Shown piece by piece: positions 26,815 to 34,842 of a stretch of 64,000 nucleotides of DNA. Within the stretch, counting starts at the first letter, position 1, and the number at the start of each line of letters is the position of its first letter. This DNA is from Myxococcus stipitatus (GTDB lineage Bacteria; Myxococcota; Myxococcia; Myxococcales; Myxococcaceae). Position numbers and translations under genes: made by a program. The notes beneath the pieces are model-generated. The model worked only from the letters and a program-made list of their open reading frames with translations, made no database searches and was not told where the DNA came from. The stretch covers positions 62,001 to 126,000 of the forward strand of contig NZ_JAKCFI010000010.1 of assembly GCF_021412625.1 (NCBI RefSeq). Reading direction: 5' to 3'.

Positions 26815-26838
26815 GCGCCGGGTGATGAGCCCGGGCGC
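26815..26838. terminator. Hairpin between convergent iron genes
   Basis: GCGCCGGG and CCCGGGCGC pair around a TGATGAG loop with one bulged G, 18 bases after the lipoprotein stop and 13 before the receptor stop. There is no T-tract, so it may be a weak or factor-assisted bidirectional terminator. Confidence 0.4.
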
Positions 26839-26850
26839 CACGCGGTGTCG

Positions 26851-29622
26851 TCAGTACTCCAGCGTCCCCTTGAGCCAGCCCGCGCGGCCCGGACGCTGGA
26901 CGCCGAAGAAGTCGAAGACCTTGGCGCCGGTGAGGTTCTCCAACTCCGCGGTGAGCCCCACGGTGAGCTCTCCCCGGCGGACGCGGTAGCCCACGCCGGC
27001 CGCCTGGACGAACTGGGCGTCGATGCGGTCCTTCGACTGCTCCGTGCCCAGGCCCGCCCAGTTGCGGAAGAAGCCGTGCACGTAGCGGGTGCTCCAGAAG
27101 GGCGCCAGCTCGTCCTCGCCCAGCGCCAGGTTCTTCAGCGACATGCGCGCGGTGGCGTTGGCGAACAGCCAGGGGCGGTTGGGCAGGCGCTCTCCATCGA
27201 AGGCGCCGAACGTCCCCTGGTCGGAGGTGTTGCGCGGGTCCTGCGCCGTGGCGTTGACATCCAGGCTCAGCAGGCCCGTGGGCGACGTCCACCCGACCAC
27301 GCCCTCGACGCCGAGGATGCGGGCCGCGTAGACGTTCTGGTAGCTCCAGTCGCGGTCCCTGCCGGCCAGGAGGATGAGGCGGTCGGCGAAGCGGGCGAAG
27401 CCGTTGAGCTCGCCCCGGAAGGCGCCGAGCCGCGTGCGCAGCGGCGCGGAGGCGATGCCCAGGTTGAGGTTGTGGCTGCGCTCCGGCTCCAGGTCGAGGT
27501 TCTCGCGGATGAGGACGCCGTTGCCGAAGACCTCGTCGGGGCGCGGCATGCGCGTGGCCCGCTCGTAGCTGGCCTTGGCGTAGAGCGTCCCGCCCAGCCG
27601 CAGGCGGAGCGCGGCGCCGCCCCCGAGGTGGTGCAGGTCCCGGTCCTTGTCGCGCCAGCCGCCGGTCTCCATGGGCTGCTGCGCGCGGCCCCGGTAGACG
27701 TAGTCCTTGCCGAAGAGAATGACCTCCAGCGCGTCGTCGAACAGGTGCGTCTCGTACTCGAGGCCCGTGACGAAGGTGAAGAGCGAGCGCTCCGGCGCGA
27801 GGGTGTCCGGGTCGGTGGGGCTGACCTTGCGGCGCTGCTCGCCGGTGCGCAGCGTGAGCGTCGGCGCGACGGACAGGCGCAGGGTCTGCGTGGGCGTGAG
27901 GTCCCAGCCGAGGTTGGCGCGGCCGTAGATGGACTGCTGCCAGAGGGTCTGGTCGGTGGCGGTGTCGCCCAGCTCGCCCGGGTTCTGGCGGGGGTTCACC
28001 CGGTTGCCGAACCAGTCGTAGACCCACTCGGAGATGTCGACCAGCTCGGTGGCCTGCCATGCGTAGCCGGCCAGGACATCCAGCCGGGTGTGGTCCGACA
28101 GGCGCTTCTCGTAGAGGGCCTGGGCGCCCAGCGTGTCCGCGCCGTAGGTGGCCTCGCCGTACGGCGTGCCGCGCATGACCAGGTTGTGCTGGAGCTCCTT
28201 GTCATGGGTGGAGCCGAAGGCGCGCACGACGAAGCGGTCGGCCCAGGCGACCCCGGTGACGCCCGCCTCGAGCCCGCCGCCGAGCGCGTCATAGCCGTCA
28301 TGGAAGCGCTTGACGGTGACGGGGCGGAGGCTGCCTCGCTCGTCGGCGACCTCGGTGTCGATGGCGTAGTCGTTGTCCGTGGTGTCCGCGAAGAAGTGCG
28401 CGCGGGCGTAGAAGCCCTGCTCAGACGGCTTGTAGCTGCCGCCGAGCGTGAGGCGGAACGTGCCGAAGGCGCCCCCCTGGAGCGAGGCCGCGCCGTGCGC
28501 GCCCGTCTCCAGCGGCGCCGAGGTGAGGTTGACCGCGCCGCCCAGCGCGTCCGCGCCGTAGCGGATGGGCACCACGCCTCGGTAGAGCTGCACGGAGTCG
28601 ACGAGGTTGACCGGCACGTTGGCGATGCCGAACGGATAGCCGGAGAGGTCGAGCGGCACGCCGTCGAGGAAGAAGCGGATCTGGTCGTCGGTGAGGCCGT
28701 TGAGCGCGAACATCGCGGAGCTGCCGAGGCCGCCCGTGCGGCGCACCTCCACGCCCTCCTGCGACGCGAGCACCTGGCCCAGGTCGGCGGCGCGCGCCTG
28801 GGCGCGGCGGATGCTGACGATCTTCACCGCCTCGGCGGACTGGCGGTGCCGCTCCGCTTCCGAGCGTCCCGCCACGGTGGTCTCCATGCCCTTGTCCTGG
28901 GGGGGAGGCTCGGTGGTGGCGGGGACGGGCTCCGGTGTGACGGGGGCTTCGGTGACGGCGGGGGGCGGAGGCGCGTCGAGCTTGAAGGTGTGGAGCAGCT
29001 CGATCTGGCAGGCGACGGCCTCGCCCTTCACGCGGGCGGGCTCGAAGCGGAAGGAGAGGCTGGCGGTGCGCAGGGCCTCGTCGAAGGCGGGGCCGGCGGA
29101 GCGGACGACCTCCGAGTCCGTCACCGCGCCCTGCTCGTCGAGCGTCAGGCGCAGCAGCACCTCGCCCTCGCGACCGGCGGCGCGCTCCGACTCGGGGTAG
29201 GGCACCTCCACCGTGTCGATGCGCACGGGGAGCTGCACGTCGCTGGGGGCCGCCGGAGCGCTGGACGTGGGTGGCACCTGGGCGGAGGGCTCGCCCATGG
29301 CGCCTGGTGTCGGTTGCTCTGTCTCGGGTGAGGAGGCTGCCTGGGTGGAGGATGTGTCCGGAGTCTCCGGTGGCGGCTGCTCCGTGGCGTGCGAGGAGGC
29401 TGCCTGGGCGGATGGGACGCCCGGAGTCCCTTGTGGGGACTGCGCCGTCACGTGGGTGGCGGACTCGGGGGCCGCCTCTGCTGCTCCCGGGCGGACGGCG
29501 CCATCCGGCGTGACCTGGGACGCTGCTGTGCCAGGGGGCGAGGACGCGGCGGCGGTGGACGGAGGTGTGGACGCCACCAAGAGGAACAGGGCGAGGGAAG
29601 GGCCTGGGGAGAACATCCGCAC
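26851..29622 (-). CDS. TonB-dependent receptor with N-terminal TonB-CTD fusion
   Basis: 923 residues. A signal peptide (ends near A-A-A) is followed by a Pro/Ala/Ser/Glu-rich linker (about 27-130) with imperfect repeats (Q-A-A-S-S...E-T-E-Q). Next comes a TonB C-terminal-like domain (about 135-220; Y-P-E-S-E-R-A-A-G-R-E-G-E-V, R-F-E-P-A-R). The plug domain at about 260-380 includes L-N-G-L-T-D-D-Q-I-R-F-F-L-D-G-V-P. A 22-strand-type barrel ends in Tyr, as outer-membrane proteins do. Such receptors import ferric siderophores; the fused TonB domain recalls MxcH of myxochelin loci. A Fur-like box lies 19 bases upstream. Confidence 0.92.
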   Translation of the reverse strand: MRMFSPGPSLALFLLVASTPPSTAAASSPPGTAASQVTPDGAVRPGAAEAAPESATHVTAQSPQGTPGVPSAQAASSHATEQPPPETPDTSSTQAASSPETEQPTPGAMGEPSAQVPPTSSAPAAPSDVQLPVRIDTVEVPYPESERAAGREGEVLLRLTLDEQGAVTDSEVVRSAGPAFDEALRTASLSFRFEPARVKGEAVACQIELLHTFKLDAPPPPAVTEAPVTPEPVPATTEPPPQDKGMETTVAGRSEAERHRQSAEAVKIVSIRRAQARAADLGQVLASQEGVEVRRTGGLGSSAMFALNGLTDDQIRFFLDGVPLDLSGYPFGIANVPVNLVDSVQLYRGVVPIRYGADALGGAVNLTSAPLETGAHGAASLQGGAFGTFRLTLGGSYKPSEQGFYARAHFFADTTDNDYAIDTEVADERGSLRPVTVKRFHDGYDALGGGLEAGVTGVAWADRFVVRAFGSTHDKELQHNLVMRGTPYGEATYGADTLGAQALYEKRLSDHTRLDVLAGYAWQATELVDISEWVYDWFGNRVNPRQNPGELGDTATDQTLWQQSIYGRANLGWDLTPTQTLRLSVAPTLTLRTGEQRRKVSPTDPDTLAPERSLFTFVTGLEYETHLFDDALEVILFGKDYVYRGRAQQPMETGGWRDKDRDLHHLGGGAALRLRLGGTLYAKASYERATRMPRPDEVFGNGVLIRENLDLEPERSHNLNLGIASAPLRTRLGAFRGELNGFARFADRLILLAGRDRDWSYQNVYAARILGVEGVVGWTSPTGLLSLDVNATAQDPRNTSDQGTFGAFDGERLPNRPWLFANATARMSLKNLALGEDELAPFWSTRYVHGFFRNWAGLGTEQSKDRIDAQFVQAAGVGYRVRRGELTVGLTAELENLTGAKVFDFFGVQRPGRAGWLKGTLEY

Positions 29623-29640
29623 TCTCGAGCAACCTGGTTT

Positions 29641-29655
29641 TGCGACGCAGTCTCA
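29641..29655 (-). promoter_or_regulatory. Second Fur-like box, before the receptor gene
   Basis: TGCGACGCAGTCTCA (read on the plus strand) shares 12 of 15 bases with the box at 23403 and 11 of 15 with the Fur consensus. It lies 19 bases upstream of the leftward receptor start. The shared TGCGANNCANTCTCA core suggests both transcription units answer to the same iron repressor. Confidence 0.5.
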
Positions 29656-29890
29656 ACGCCGCGCCAGGGGTATCGAGGATCGCGGCGGAAGGGTCAAGGC
29701 GGGCGGAGAGCGGTCGGCATGGTCATGGCGCTCGGGTGGTTGCCTGCTCCTTCCCGAGGGGTCGTCGAATGTGTCGCCAGCTTCGATGGCTCGCGCGGGC
29801 TCGCTTCTCGCCACGCGGGGGCCTCCCCCACGTCTGACATGTGTGCCCCTGCGGCATCGAAGACACTCCCAGGCACCAAGGTGTTTTTCC

Positions 29891-30535
29891 ATGCTCAAAT
29901 CGCATTACCGACATTCCTGGTGCGACCTCGCGGTTCTGGCGGCGGCGCTGTGCCTTTCGGCTTGTGCGGAAGGGCCGGCGACTCGACCTGATGCCTCGGT
30001 CCGGAAGTGGATCGGCCCTGTCGTGAACGTGCCTGGGGGCGGGCAGTTCCGGACGGTCATCTTCTATGGCCCGTGGCAGTGCAGTCAGCAGTTGATGAAC
30101 TACTGCCGCTCGAAGTGCTCCGGGAGTGGGCACGCGTTGCAGGGGTGCATGTGGCTGGCTGACATCAAGATGGATTTTCAGGGGACGCTCATACAGACGG
30201 GGAGCCGCTTCGGCGTCACACACTGCTGCTGCAACTACGCCACGCTCAGTCCCGATGGGACCGCTGCCTCCCGGGGGCGCTGGAGCAGCGCACGTGAAGG
30301 GTTCCGCGAGGCGTGGGGAAACAGGTTTGGTGCATGGCCAGAGGAACCCGGTGGTCGGCTCTACGAGGGACATCACATCCGGGACTTGTGGCACGGTGGC
30401 AACCCCACCGATTGGGACAACATCGTCCCGTTCCCCAAGGACCTGCACACCAAACTGTTCGATCTCTACAACGCGTGTTACGCCAACAATTCCCCGTGGA
30501 CACAGGTGGGCGTTGACTATCCTTATGGAGAGTAG
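29891..30535 (+). CDS. SitA-like lipoprotein toxin with GHH/HNH nuclease domain
   Basis: 214 residues from the ATG at 29891. A signal peptide ends in lipobox L-S-A-C25. A Cys-rich middle (C64, C72, C76, C86 and C112-C114) is followed by a C-terminal nuclease-like module: G-H161-H162-I, N171-P, D174-W-D-N177 and H186, a pattern of HNH/GHH endonucleases. The immunity gene starts three bases after its stop. This matches the SitA family of Myxococcus swarm-inhibition toxins: lipoproteins passed between kin by TraA-dependent outer-membrane exchange and neutralised by a cognate SitI. GC is clearly lower than in neighbouring genes, suggesting transfer. No sitB-like partner is adjacent. The family match is from memory of its motifs, not from a search. 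Confidence 0.8.
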   Translation: MLKSHYRHSWCDLAVLAAALCLSACAEGPATRPDASVRKWIGPVVNVPGGGQFRTVIFYGPWQCSQQLMNYCRSKCSGSGHALQGCMWLADIKMDFQGTLIQTGSRFGVTHCCCNYATLSPDGTAASRGRWSSAREGFREAWGNRFGAWPEEPGGRLYEGHHIRDLWHGGNPTDWDNIVPFPKDLHTKLFDLYNACYANNSPWTQVGVDYPYGE

Positions 30536-30538
30536 CTC

Positions 30539-31018
30539 ATGAAGATGGACGAACTCCTTGCCGAGGTGTCGCGTCTCCACCACGCCAACCCTCCTGCCAC
30601 GCCCGCCCAAATCGAGGCGTTCGAGCAAGGCGTAGGGTGGCGGCTGGACGCAGACCTCCGCGCCTTCTATCTGCACTGCGATGGGGCAGACCTCTTCGAC
30701 CCCAAGGCCCCAGCGTTCAGGGACCCCGCATTCTCGTTCTTCCCACTCGAGCAGATTCGTCGCGCACGAGTCGTCATGAGAGGGCAGGACACGGACAGGG
30801 CGGGGCCCGCGTCCTGGTTTGCCATCTGCGACGTGCGGGACAGCAACTATGCCCTCTTGGATGTGAGCCAACAGGTGGATGGCTGCTATCCCATTCGCGA
30901 CGGTTACAACGAGGCATTCCCAGACCCGGCCTACTGCCGACAAATCGCAACGTCCTTCCGTGAGTTCCTGGAGGGGGCGTTGCGTTCGGAGGGCCGCTGG
31001 TTCTGGCTCGGCGCCTGA
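30539..31018 (+). CDS. SMI1/KNR4-type immunity protein (SitI-like)
   Basis: 159 residues; the ATG is three bases after the toxin stop and has TATGGAGAG as ribosome site. The sequence shows the SMI1/KNR4 pattern: an N-terminal P-P-A-T-P-A-Q-I-E-A-F-E helix, L-R-A-F-Y-L-H-C-D-G-A, a F-F-P-L-E-Q-I strand, and W-F-A-I-C-D...D-V-S-Q. Members of this superfamily are the usual cytoplasmic immunity proteins of polymorphic toxins. No signal peptide, as expected for a protein that blocks a nuclease in the recipient cytoplasm. GC content resembles the toxin gene, so the two probably moved together. Confidence 0.85.
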   Translation: MKMDELLAEVSRLHHANPPATPAQIEAFEQGVGWRLDADLRAFYLHCDGADLFDPKAPAFRDPAFSFFPLEQIRRARVVMRGQDTDRAGPASWFAICDVRDSNYALLDVSQQVDGCYPIRDGYNEAFPDPAYCRQIATSFREFLEGALRSEGRWFWLGA

Positions 31019-31034
31019 CGCGGCCACGGCCGCG
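31019..31034. terminator. Palindromic hairpin after toxin/immunity pair
   Basis: CGCGGCC-AC-GGCCGCG forms a 7-bp all-GC stem beginning directly after the immunity stop and 23 bases before the end of the convergent reductase gene. It lacks a T-tract, so a bidirectional terminator role is only probable. Confidence 0.35.
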
Positions 31035-31056
31035 CCCTCGTCACCGCCAACCCGTG

Positions 31057-32172
31057 TCACGCCGCCTTGGGCGCCGGCGCGCTCCACACCTGGGGCGCGT
31101 ACCCCAGAGGCTTGTCCCCGATGGCCACGCCCGCGTTGAGAATCCAGGCCTGATAGGCGTCGGTGAACATGGTGTACGGGAACGGCGGGGGCAGGGCGCT
31201 GGCGTCGTCCAGCTTCTTGCGGAGCTCGGCGGGCAGCGTGAAGTCGAGCGCGGCCAGGTTGTCGTCGAGCTGTTCGGGGCGACTCGCGCCGATGATGAGG
31301 GAGCCGACGCCCGGGCGGTTCGCGGCCCAGTTGAGCGCCACCTGCGCCATGCTCCGGCCCACCTCCTTCGCCACCGCCTCCACCGCGCCGACGACACGCC
31401 AGTTGTGCTCGCTGAACTTGCCCAGGCGCTCGCCCGTGGAGTCCGTCGTCAAACGGCCCTCGCCCGTGGCGCCGCGCTCGCTCGCGCGGTACTTGCCGGA
31501 CAGCAGCCCCGAACCCAGCGGACTCCACGCCGTGATTCCCAGGCCGAGCGTCTGCGCCAGCGGCACGAACTCCGCCTCGATGCTCCGCTCCACGAGCGAA
31601 TACTGGAGCTGGAGGTTGATGAGCGGCGTCAGCGCGTGCGCCTCCGCCCAGGTCTGCGCGCGCGCCGCGTACCACCCCGGCACGTCCGACAACCCCGCGT
31701 AGCGAATCTTCCCCGCCCGCACCAGGTCATCGAACGTGCGCATCACCTCCTCGGCCGGCGTGATGCGGTCCCACGTGTGCAACAGGTACAGGTCGATGTA
31801 GTCCGTGCGCAGCCGGCGCAGCGAGTCCTCCACGGCGCGCATCATGTTCTTGCGGCCATTCCCCGCGGCGTTGGGGTTGCCCTCCTCGGTGGTGTTGCTG
31901 AACTTGGAGGTCACGACGACGCGGTCGCGCACCCCGGCCTCCGCGATGAACTTCCCCAAGAGGCGCTCGCTGGTGCCCTTCGTGTAGAAGTCCGCCGTGT
32001 CCAGGAAGTTGCCTCCCGCCGCGAGGTAGCGGTCGAAGACGGCGCGCGACATCTCCTCCGTCGAGCCCCAGGCCCCGAACATCCCGTCCTGGCCGAACGT
32101 CATCGTCCCCAACGACAGCCGGCTGACCCGCAGGCCCGAACGTCCGAGGAGGTAATAGTCGTGCGGCGCCAT
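31057..32172 (-). CDS. Aldo/keto reductase
   Basis: 371 residues. It has the AKR barrel signatures: N-terminal G-R-S-G-L-R-V-S-R-L-S-L-G-T-M-T-F-G, catalytic D-T-A-D-F-Y (Asp and Tyr of the tetrad), V-V-T-S-K-F lysine strand, L-L-H-T-W-D histidine, and a C-terminal I-I-G-A-S-R-P-E-Q-L phosphate-binding site for NADPH. The Y-G-x-G-x-S-E version is replaced by Y-T-K-G-T-S-E. It most resembles the YghZ/Kv-beta-like branch that reduces reactive aldehydes. A perfect palindrome 18 bases before the start and the adjacent TetR gene suggest repression relieved by an aldehyde or drug-like ligand. Confidence 0.9.
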   Translation of the reverse strand: MAPHDYYLLGRSGLRVSRLSLGTMTFGQDGMFGAWGSTEEMSRAVFDRYLAAGGNFLDTADFYTKGTSERLLGKFIAEAGVRDRVVVTSKFSNTTEEGNPNAAGNGRKNMMRAVEDSLRRLRTDYIDLYLLHTWDRITPAEEVMRTFDDLVRAGKIRYAGLSDVPGWYAARAQTWAEAHALTPLINLQLQYSLVERSIEAEFVPLAQTLGLGITAWSPLGSGLLSGKYRASERGATGEGRLTTDSTGERLGKFSEHNWRVVGAVEAVAKEVGRSMAQVALNWAANRPGVGSLIIGASRPEQLDDNLAALDFTLPAELRKKLDDASALPPPFPYTMFTDAYQAWILNAGVAIGDKPLGYAPQVWSAPAPKAA

Positions 32173-32189
32173 GGCGTGTACTCTCTATC

Positions 32190-32205
32190 TGGACTGTTCA
32201 GTCCA
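32190..32205. promoter_or_regulatory. TetR-type operator, perfect TGGACTG dyad
   Basis: TGGACTG-TT-CAGTCCA is a perfect inverted repeat with two-base spacer lying 18 bases upstream of the reductase start and in its promoter region. A second, imperfect copy precedes the tetR gene, which makes this the likely binding site of that regulator. Confidence 0.7.
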
Positions 32206-32252
32206 TAATCGGACGCGACGGAATGCCGCGCCGGTGGGACGGCGGCGGGCTT

Positions 32253-32837
32253 TCAGCGCGCCCGGAGGCTGGAGACGGTGAAGGCGGTGATTTCGCGGAG
32301 GGCGGCGGGCGAGGCGCCGGCCTTGGCGGTGACGCGCAGGCCCTGGAGCGCGTTGAGGAGGAAGCGCCCCGCCTGGCGCGCGTCGATGGCGGCGGGGACC
32401 TCGCCGCGGCGCCTGGCCTCCTCGACGATGCGCTCGAAGGCCGCCTCGCACGTCTTCGTGGCCGCCTTGGACAGGGACGCGACGTCCGCGTCCTTCTGCG
32501 CCAGCTCGATGATGGCGTTCACCCCCATGCAACCCCGGGCACGCGCGGGAGCGGGCTCGTTGGCGATGGCCAGGAAGACGCGCTCGATGGCGGCCAGCGG
32601 CGAGTCCTCCGAGCGCAGCCGCTCCTCCAGCGCCGCCGCGTTCCGCGCCTGATAGTGCTGGAGCGCCTCCAGGTAGAGCCGGTGCTTGTCTCCGAACGTG
32701 TCGTACATGCTCTGCCGGCCGATACCCATGGCCCGCAGCAGGTCATCCGTCGACGTCGCCTCGTAGCCCTTCTCCCAGAACACGCCCATCGCGTGCCTGA
32801 CGGCCTCGTCGCGGTCGAATTCCCTGGGTCTCGCCAT
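32253..32837 (-). CDS. TetR-family repressor
   Basis: 194 residues. The N-terminal helix-turn-helix is typical: F-D-R-D-E-A-V, F-W-E-K-G-Y-E-A-T-S-T-D-D-L, G-I-G-R-Q-S-M-Y-D-T-F-G-D-K. The ligand-binding half has a C-M-G-V-N segment near residue 103 that is common in the group of TetR proteins that control aldehyde or quinone reductases. It is transcribed in the same direction as the reductase gene it precedes by 80 bases, with TGGACTG-based operators before both genes. Autoregulation plus control of the reductase is the natural reading. Confidence 0.9.
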   Translation of the reverse strand: MARPREFDRDEAVRHAMGVFWEKGYEATSTDDLLRAMGIGRQSMYDTFGDKHRLYLEALQHYQARNAAALEERLRSEDSPLAAIERVFLAIANEPAPARARGCMGVNAIIELAQKDADVASLSKAATKTCEAAFERIVEEARRRGEVPAAIDARQAGRFLLNALQGLRVTAKAGASPAALREITAFTVSSLRAR

Positions 32838-32856
32838 GACCCATTGCTAACGATGC

Positions 32857-32872
32857 TGGACTGACCTGTCAA
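32857..32872. promoter_or_regulatory. Second TetR operator copy, before tetR
   Basis: TGGACTG-AC-CTGTCAA keeps one perfect half-site and five of seven bases in the other, 20 bases upstream of the tetR start. The weaker match fits autorepression at higher repressor levels. Confidence 0.55.
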
Positions 32873-34371
32873 GAATGGCTGGAGGACTGCTCCGGCGGGC
32901 CGAACGCCTGGGTGAGCCGGGCGATGGCCGCGGGCAGGCCGCGCACGCGCAGCCTCCGGCCCGTCTCGTCGAACTCCTGGGAGAGCACGGTGGTGTGCTC
33001 GAACACCTCGCCGATGCGGCCCTGGCTGGCGTAGGGAATCACCAGGTCGGCCTCGACCATGGAGCCCTCGAAGAAGTGGAGGATGTGCTGGCGGAGCCTC
33101 GCCACGTCGTCGGGCCGGTGGGCCGACAGCTGGAGCGCCTCCGGGTGTCCGGCCAGCAGGGCCTCGCGGGCGGCGGCGTCCAGCCGGTCGACCTTGTTGA
33201 ACAGCAGCCGGCTGGGCACGGCGTCCGCTCCAATCTCGCGCAGCACGGAGCGGGTGACCTCCAGCTGCGCGGCCCAGGTCGGGTCGGACGCGTCCACCAC
33301 GTAGAGCAGCAGCGAGGCCTCCAGGGCCTCGTCCAGCGTGGAGCGGAACGACGCCACCAGGTCATGGGGCAGCTTCTGGATGAAGCCCACGGTGTCGGAC
33401 ACCAGGATGCGAGGGCGCGTCTCGGGCTGGATGGCCCGCACCGTGGTGTCCAGGGTCGCGAAGAGCTGGTCGGCGACGAGCACCTCGCTGCCGGTGAGGG
33501 CGCGCATCAGCGAGGACTTCCCGGCGTTGGTGTACCCCACGAGCGCCACCCGCAGCTGGTCCCGGCGGGCATGACGGCGTTGGTCCTGCTCCTTCTCGAG
33601 CGCCACCAGCCCCGCGCGCAGCTCCGCGAGCCGGTCGCGAATCTTCCGGCGGTCCAGCTCCAGCGCGGAGTCGCCCGAGCCACGGCCCTGCTGTCGCTCG
33701 CGCCCTCCCGGCGCCTCCCTCAGTCTGGGCGCCAGGTAGTTGAGCCGGGCGATCTCCACCTGCATGCGGGCCGCGTGGCTGCGCGCATGGCGGTGGAAGA
33801 TGTCGACGATGACGCCCGTGCGGTCCAGCACCACCGCCCCGGTGGCCTTCTCGAGGTTGCGCAGCTGGCTGGGGGACAGCTCGTGGTCGACGACCACCAC
33901 CGAGGGTGGGGGCCCGTCGTGCCGCGGCTGCCCGACCGCCGGAGTGGCCTCGTCATCGCCCACGTCCTCGTCGTCACCCACGTCCTCGTCGTCACCCACG
34001 TCCTCGTCCTCCTCGGGCCGGACGCCGTCGTCCAGCGCGTCGCCTGTCGCCGTCTCCTCGGCGGCTGCCTCCTCCGCCGCCGCCTCCCACTTCTCGCGGG
34101 CCTTGGAGACGCGGGCGCGCGCGTTCGGCGCGACGACGCCGGGGCCTCCCGTGAGAGCGGCCAGCTCCCGGAGCTTGCCCCGGCCCAGCACCGTCCCCGA
34201 GGCGAGGGCCGAGCGGCGCTGCGACACGGTGGCCACGGCGTCGTAGCCCAGGGTGTGCACCAGCCTGCGAAGCTCCTCGAGGTCCGCGGCGTGCTCGGTG
34301 TCCGTCACGCTGGGAAACTGGACGCCGACGAGCACCGCGCGGGGGCGGGCGGGGGGAACGGTCTTCGACAT
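32869..34371 (-). CDS. hflX: GTPase HflX
   Basis: 500 residues. N-terminal HflX subdomain, then the G domain with G1 G-Y-T-N-A-G-K-S-S, G2 region T-L-D-T-T, G3 D-T-V-G-F, and G4 N-K-V-D. HflX binds the 50S subunit and splits stalled or hibernating ribosomes. It is longer than the usual 400-430 residues because a highly acidic insert (about residues 90-145) interrupts the N-terminal domain. The insert includes three E-D-V-G-D-D units encoded by an 18-base tandem repeat. An R/Q-G-R-G-S-G-D linker precedes the G domain in the normal place. Transcribed alone. Confidence 0.95.
   Translation of the reverse strand: MSKTVPPARPRAVLVGVQFPSVTDTEHAADLEELRRLVHTLGYDAVATVSQRRSALASGTVLGRGKLRELAALTGGPGVVAPNARARVSKAREKWEAAAEEAAAEETATGDALDDGVRPEEDEDVGDDEDVGDDEDVGDDEATPAVGQPRHDGPPPSVVVVDHELSPSQLRNLEKATGAVVLDRTGVIVDIFHRHARSHAARMQVEIARLNYLAPRLREAPGGRERQQGRGSGDSALELDRRKIRDRLAELRAGLVALEKEQDQRRHARRDQLRVALVGYTNAGKSSLMRALTGSEVLVADQLFATLDTTVRAIQPETRPRILVSDTVGFIQKLPHDLVASFRSTLDEALEASLLLYVVDASDPTWAAQLEVTRSVLREIGADAVPSRLLFNKVDRLDAAAREALLAGHPEALQLSAHRPDDVARLRQHILHFFEGSMVEADLVIPYASQGRIGEVFEHTTVLSQEFDETGRRLRVRGLPAAIARLTQAFGPPEQSSSHS
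33961..34014 (-). repeat. 18-bp tandem repeat in hflX
   Basis: Two perfect copies of CACGTCCTCGTCGTCACC and a third diverging after 12 bases run head to tail. On the coding strand each gives acidic E-D-V-G-D-D-type residues within the hflX insert. Copy number may vary between strains. Confidence 0.85.
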
Positions 34372-34842
34372 GGGCTGTTCGTAACACGCCGGGGCCCCCC
34401 TGGGCCCTCCTCTCCGCGTCCGCGCGGAACCGTTGAACCACCTTCACGGGCCCCGGGCCGTGCGTGGAGGTCCACGCCGAGCTGTCCACCTTGAGCCGCT
34501 CTCGTCACGAATGGAGCGGACATGCGGATGGGGGGCTGGGCCTCCTGACCTGTCTGAGTGGCATGACCTGTGGCGGAGTCCGGGAGGACGATGACGCCAC
34601 GACGGCTGCTCGGGAGGCCTCCGCCTGGGCGTGCGCTCCCGGAGTTGCTTCGCGGGTGGCCCGCGTGAACCCGCCGGGCTCGGATGCCTACGCGCGGGCC
34701 ACCGTGTTCTCGTGCCCGCCGGGGCCGACCGGGCAGGCGTCGTAGCGAACGACACGCACCCGACGTGACAGCGAGGGCGGGGTGGACTCGCGGACCCGGC
34801 CGGCTAGGCTTCTCGCGGTCCACTCTCTCCGTCGGGTGTTCG
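34372..34842. other. Intergenic region with no recognised gene
   Basis: 471 bases divergent between hflX and the glutaminyl cyclase gene. Frames that are open here (for example 34464-34745 on the plus strand) have mixed third-position usage, no ribosome site and no recognisable product. It presumably carries both promoters. No clear sigma-70 or sigma-54 motif or RNA structure was found. Confidence 0.6.

Noticed and set aside
26416..29331. 971-codon plus-strand open frame
   Set aside because: Antisense to the TonB receptor and overlapping the lipoprotein gene. It has composition-driven Gly/Arg/Ala repeats only.
34464..34745. 93-codon open frame in the hflX upstream region
   Set aside because: No ribosome site, mixed third positions and no recognisable product.
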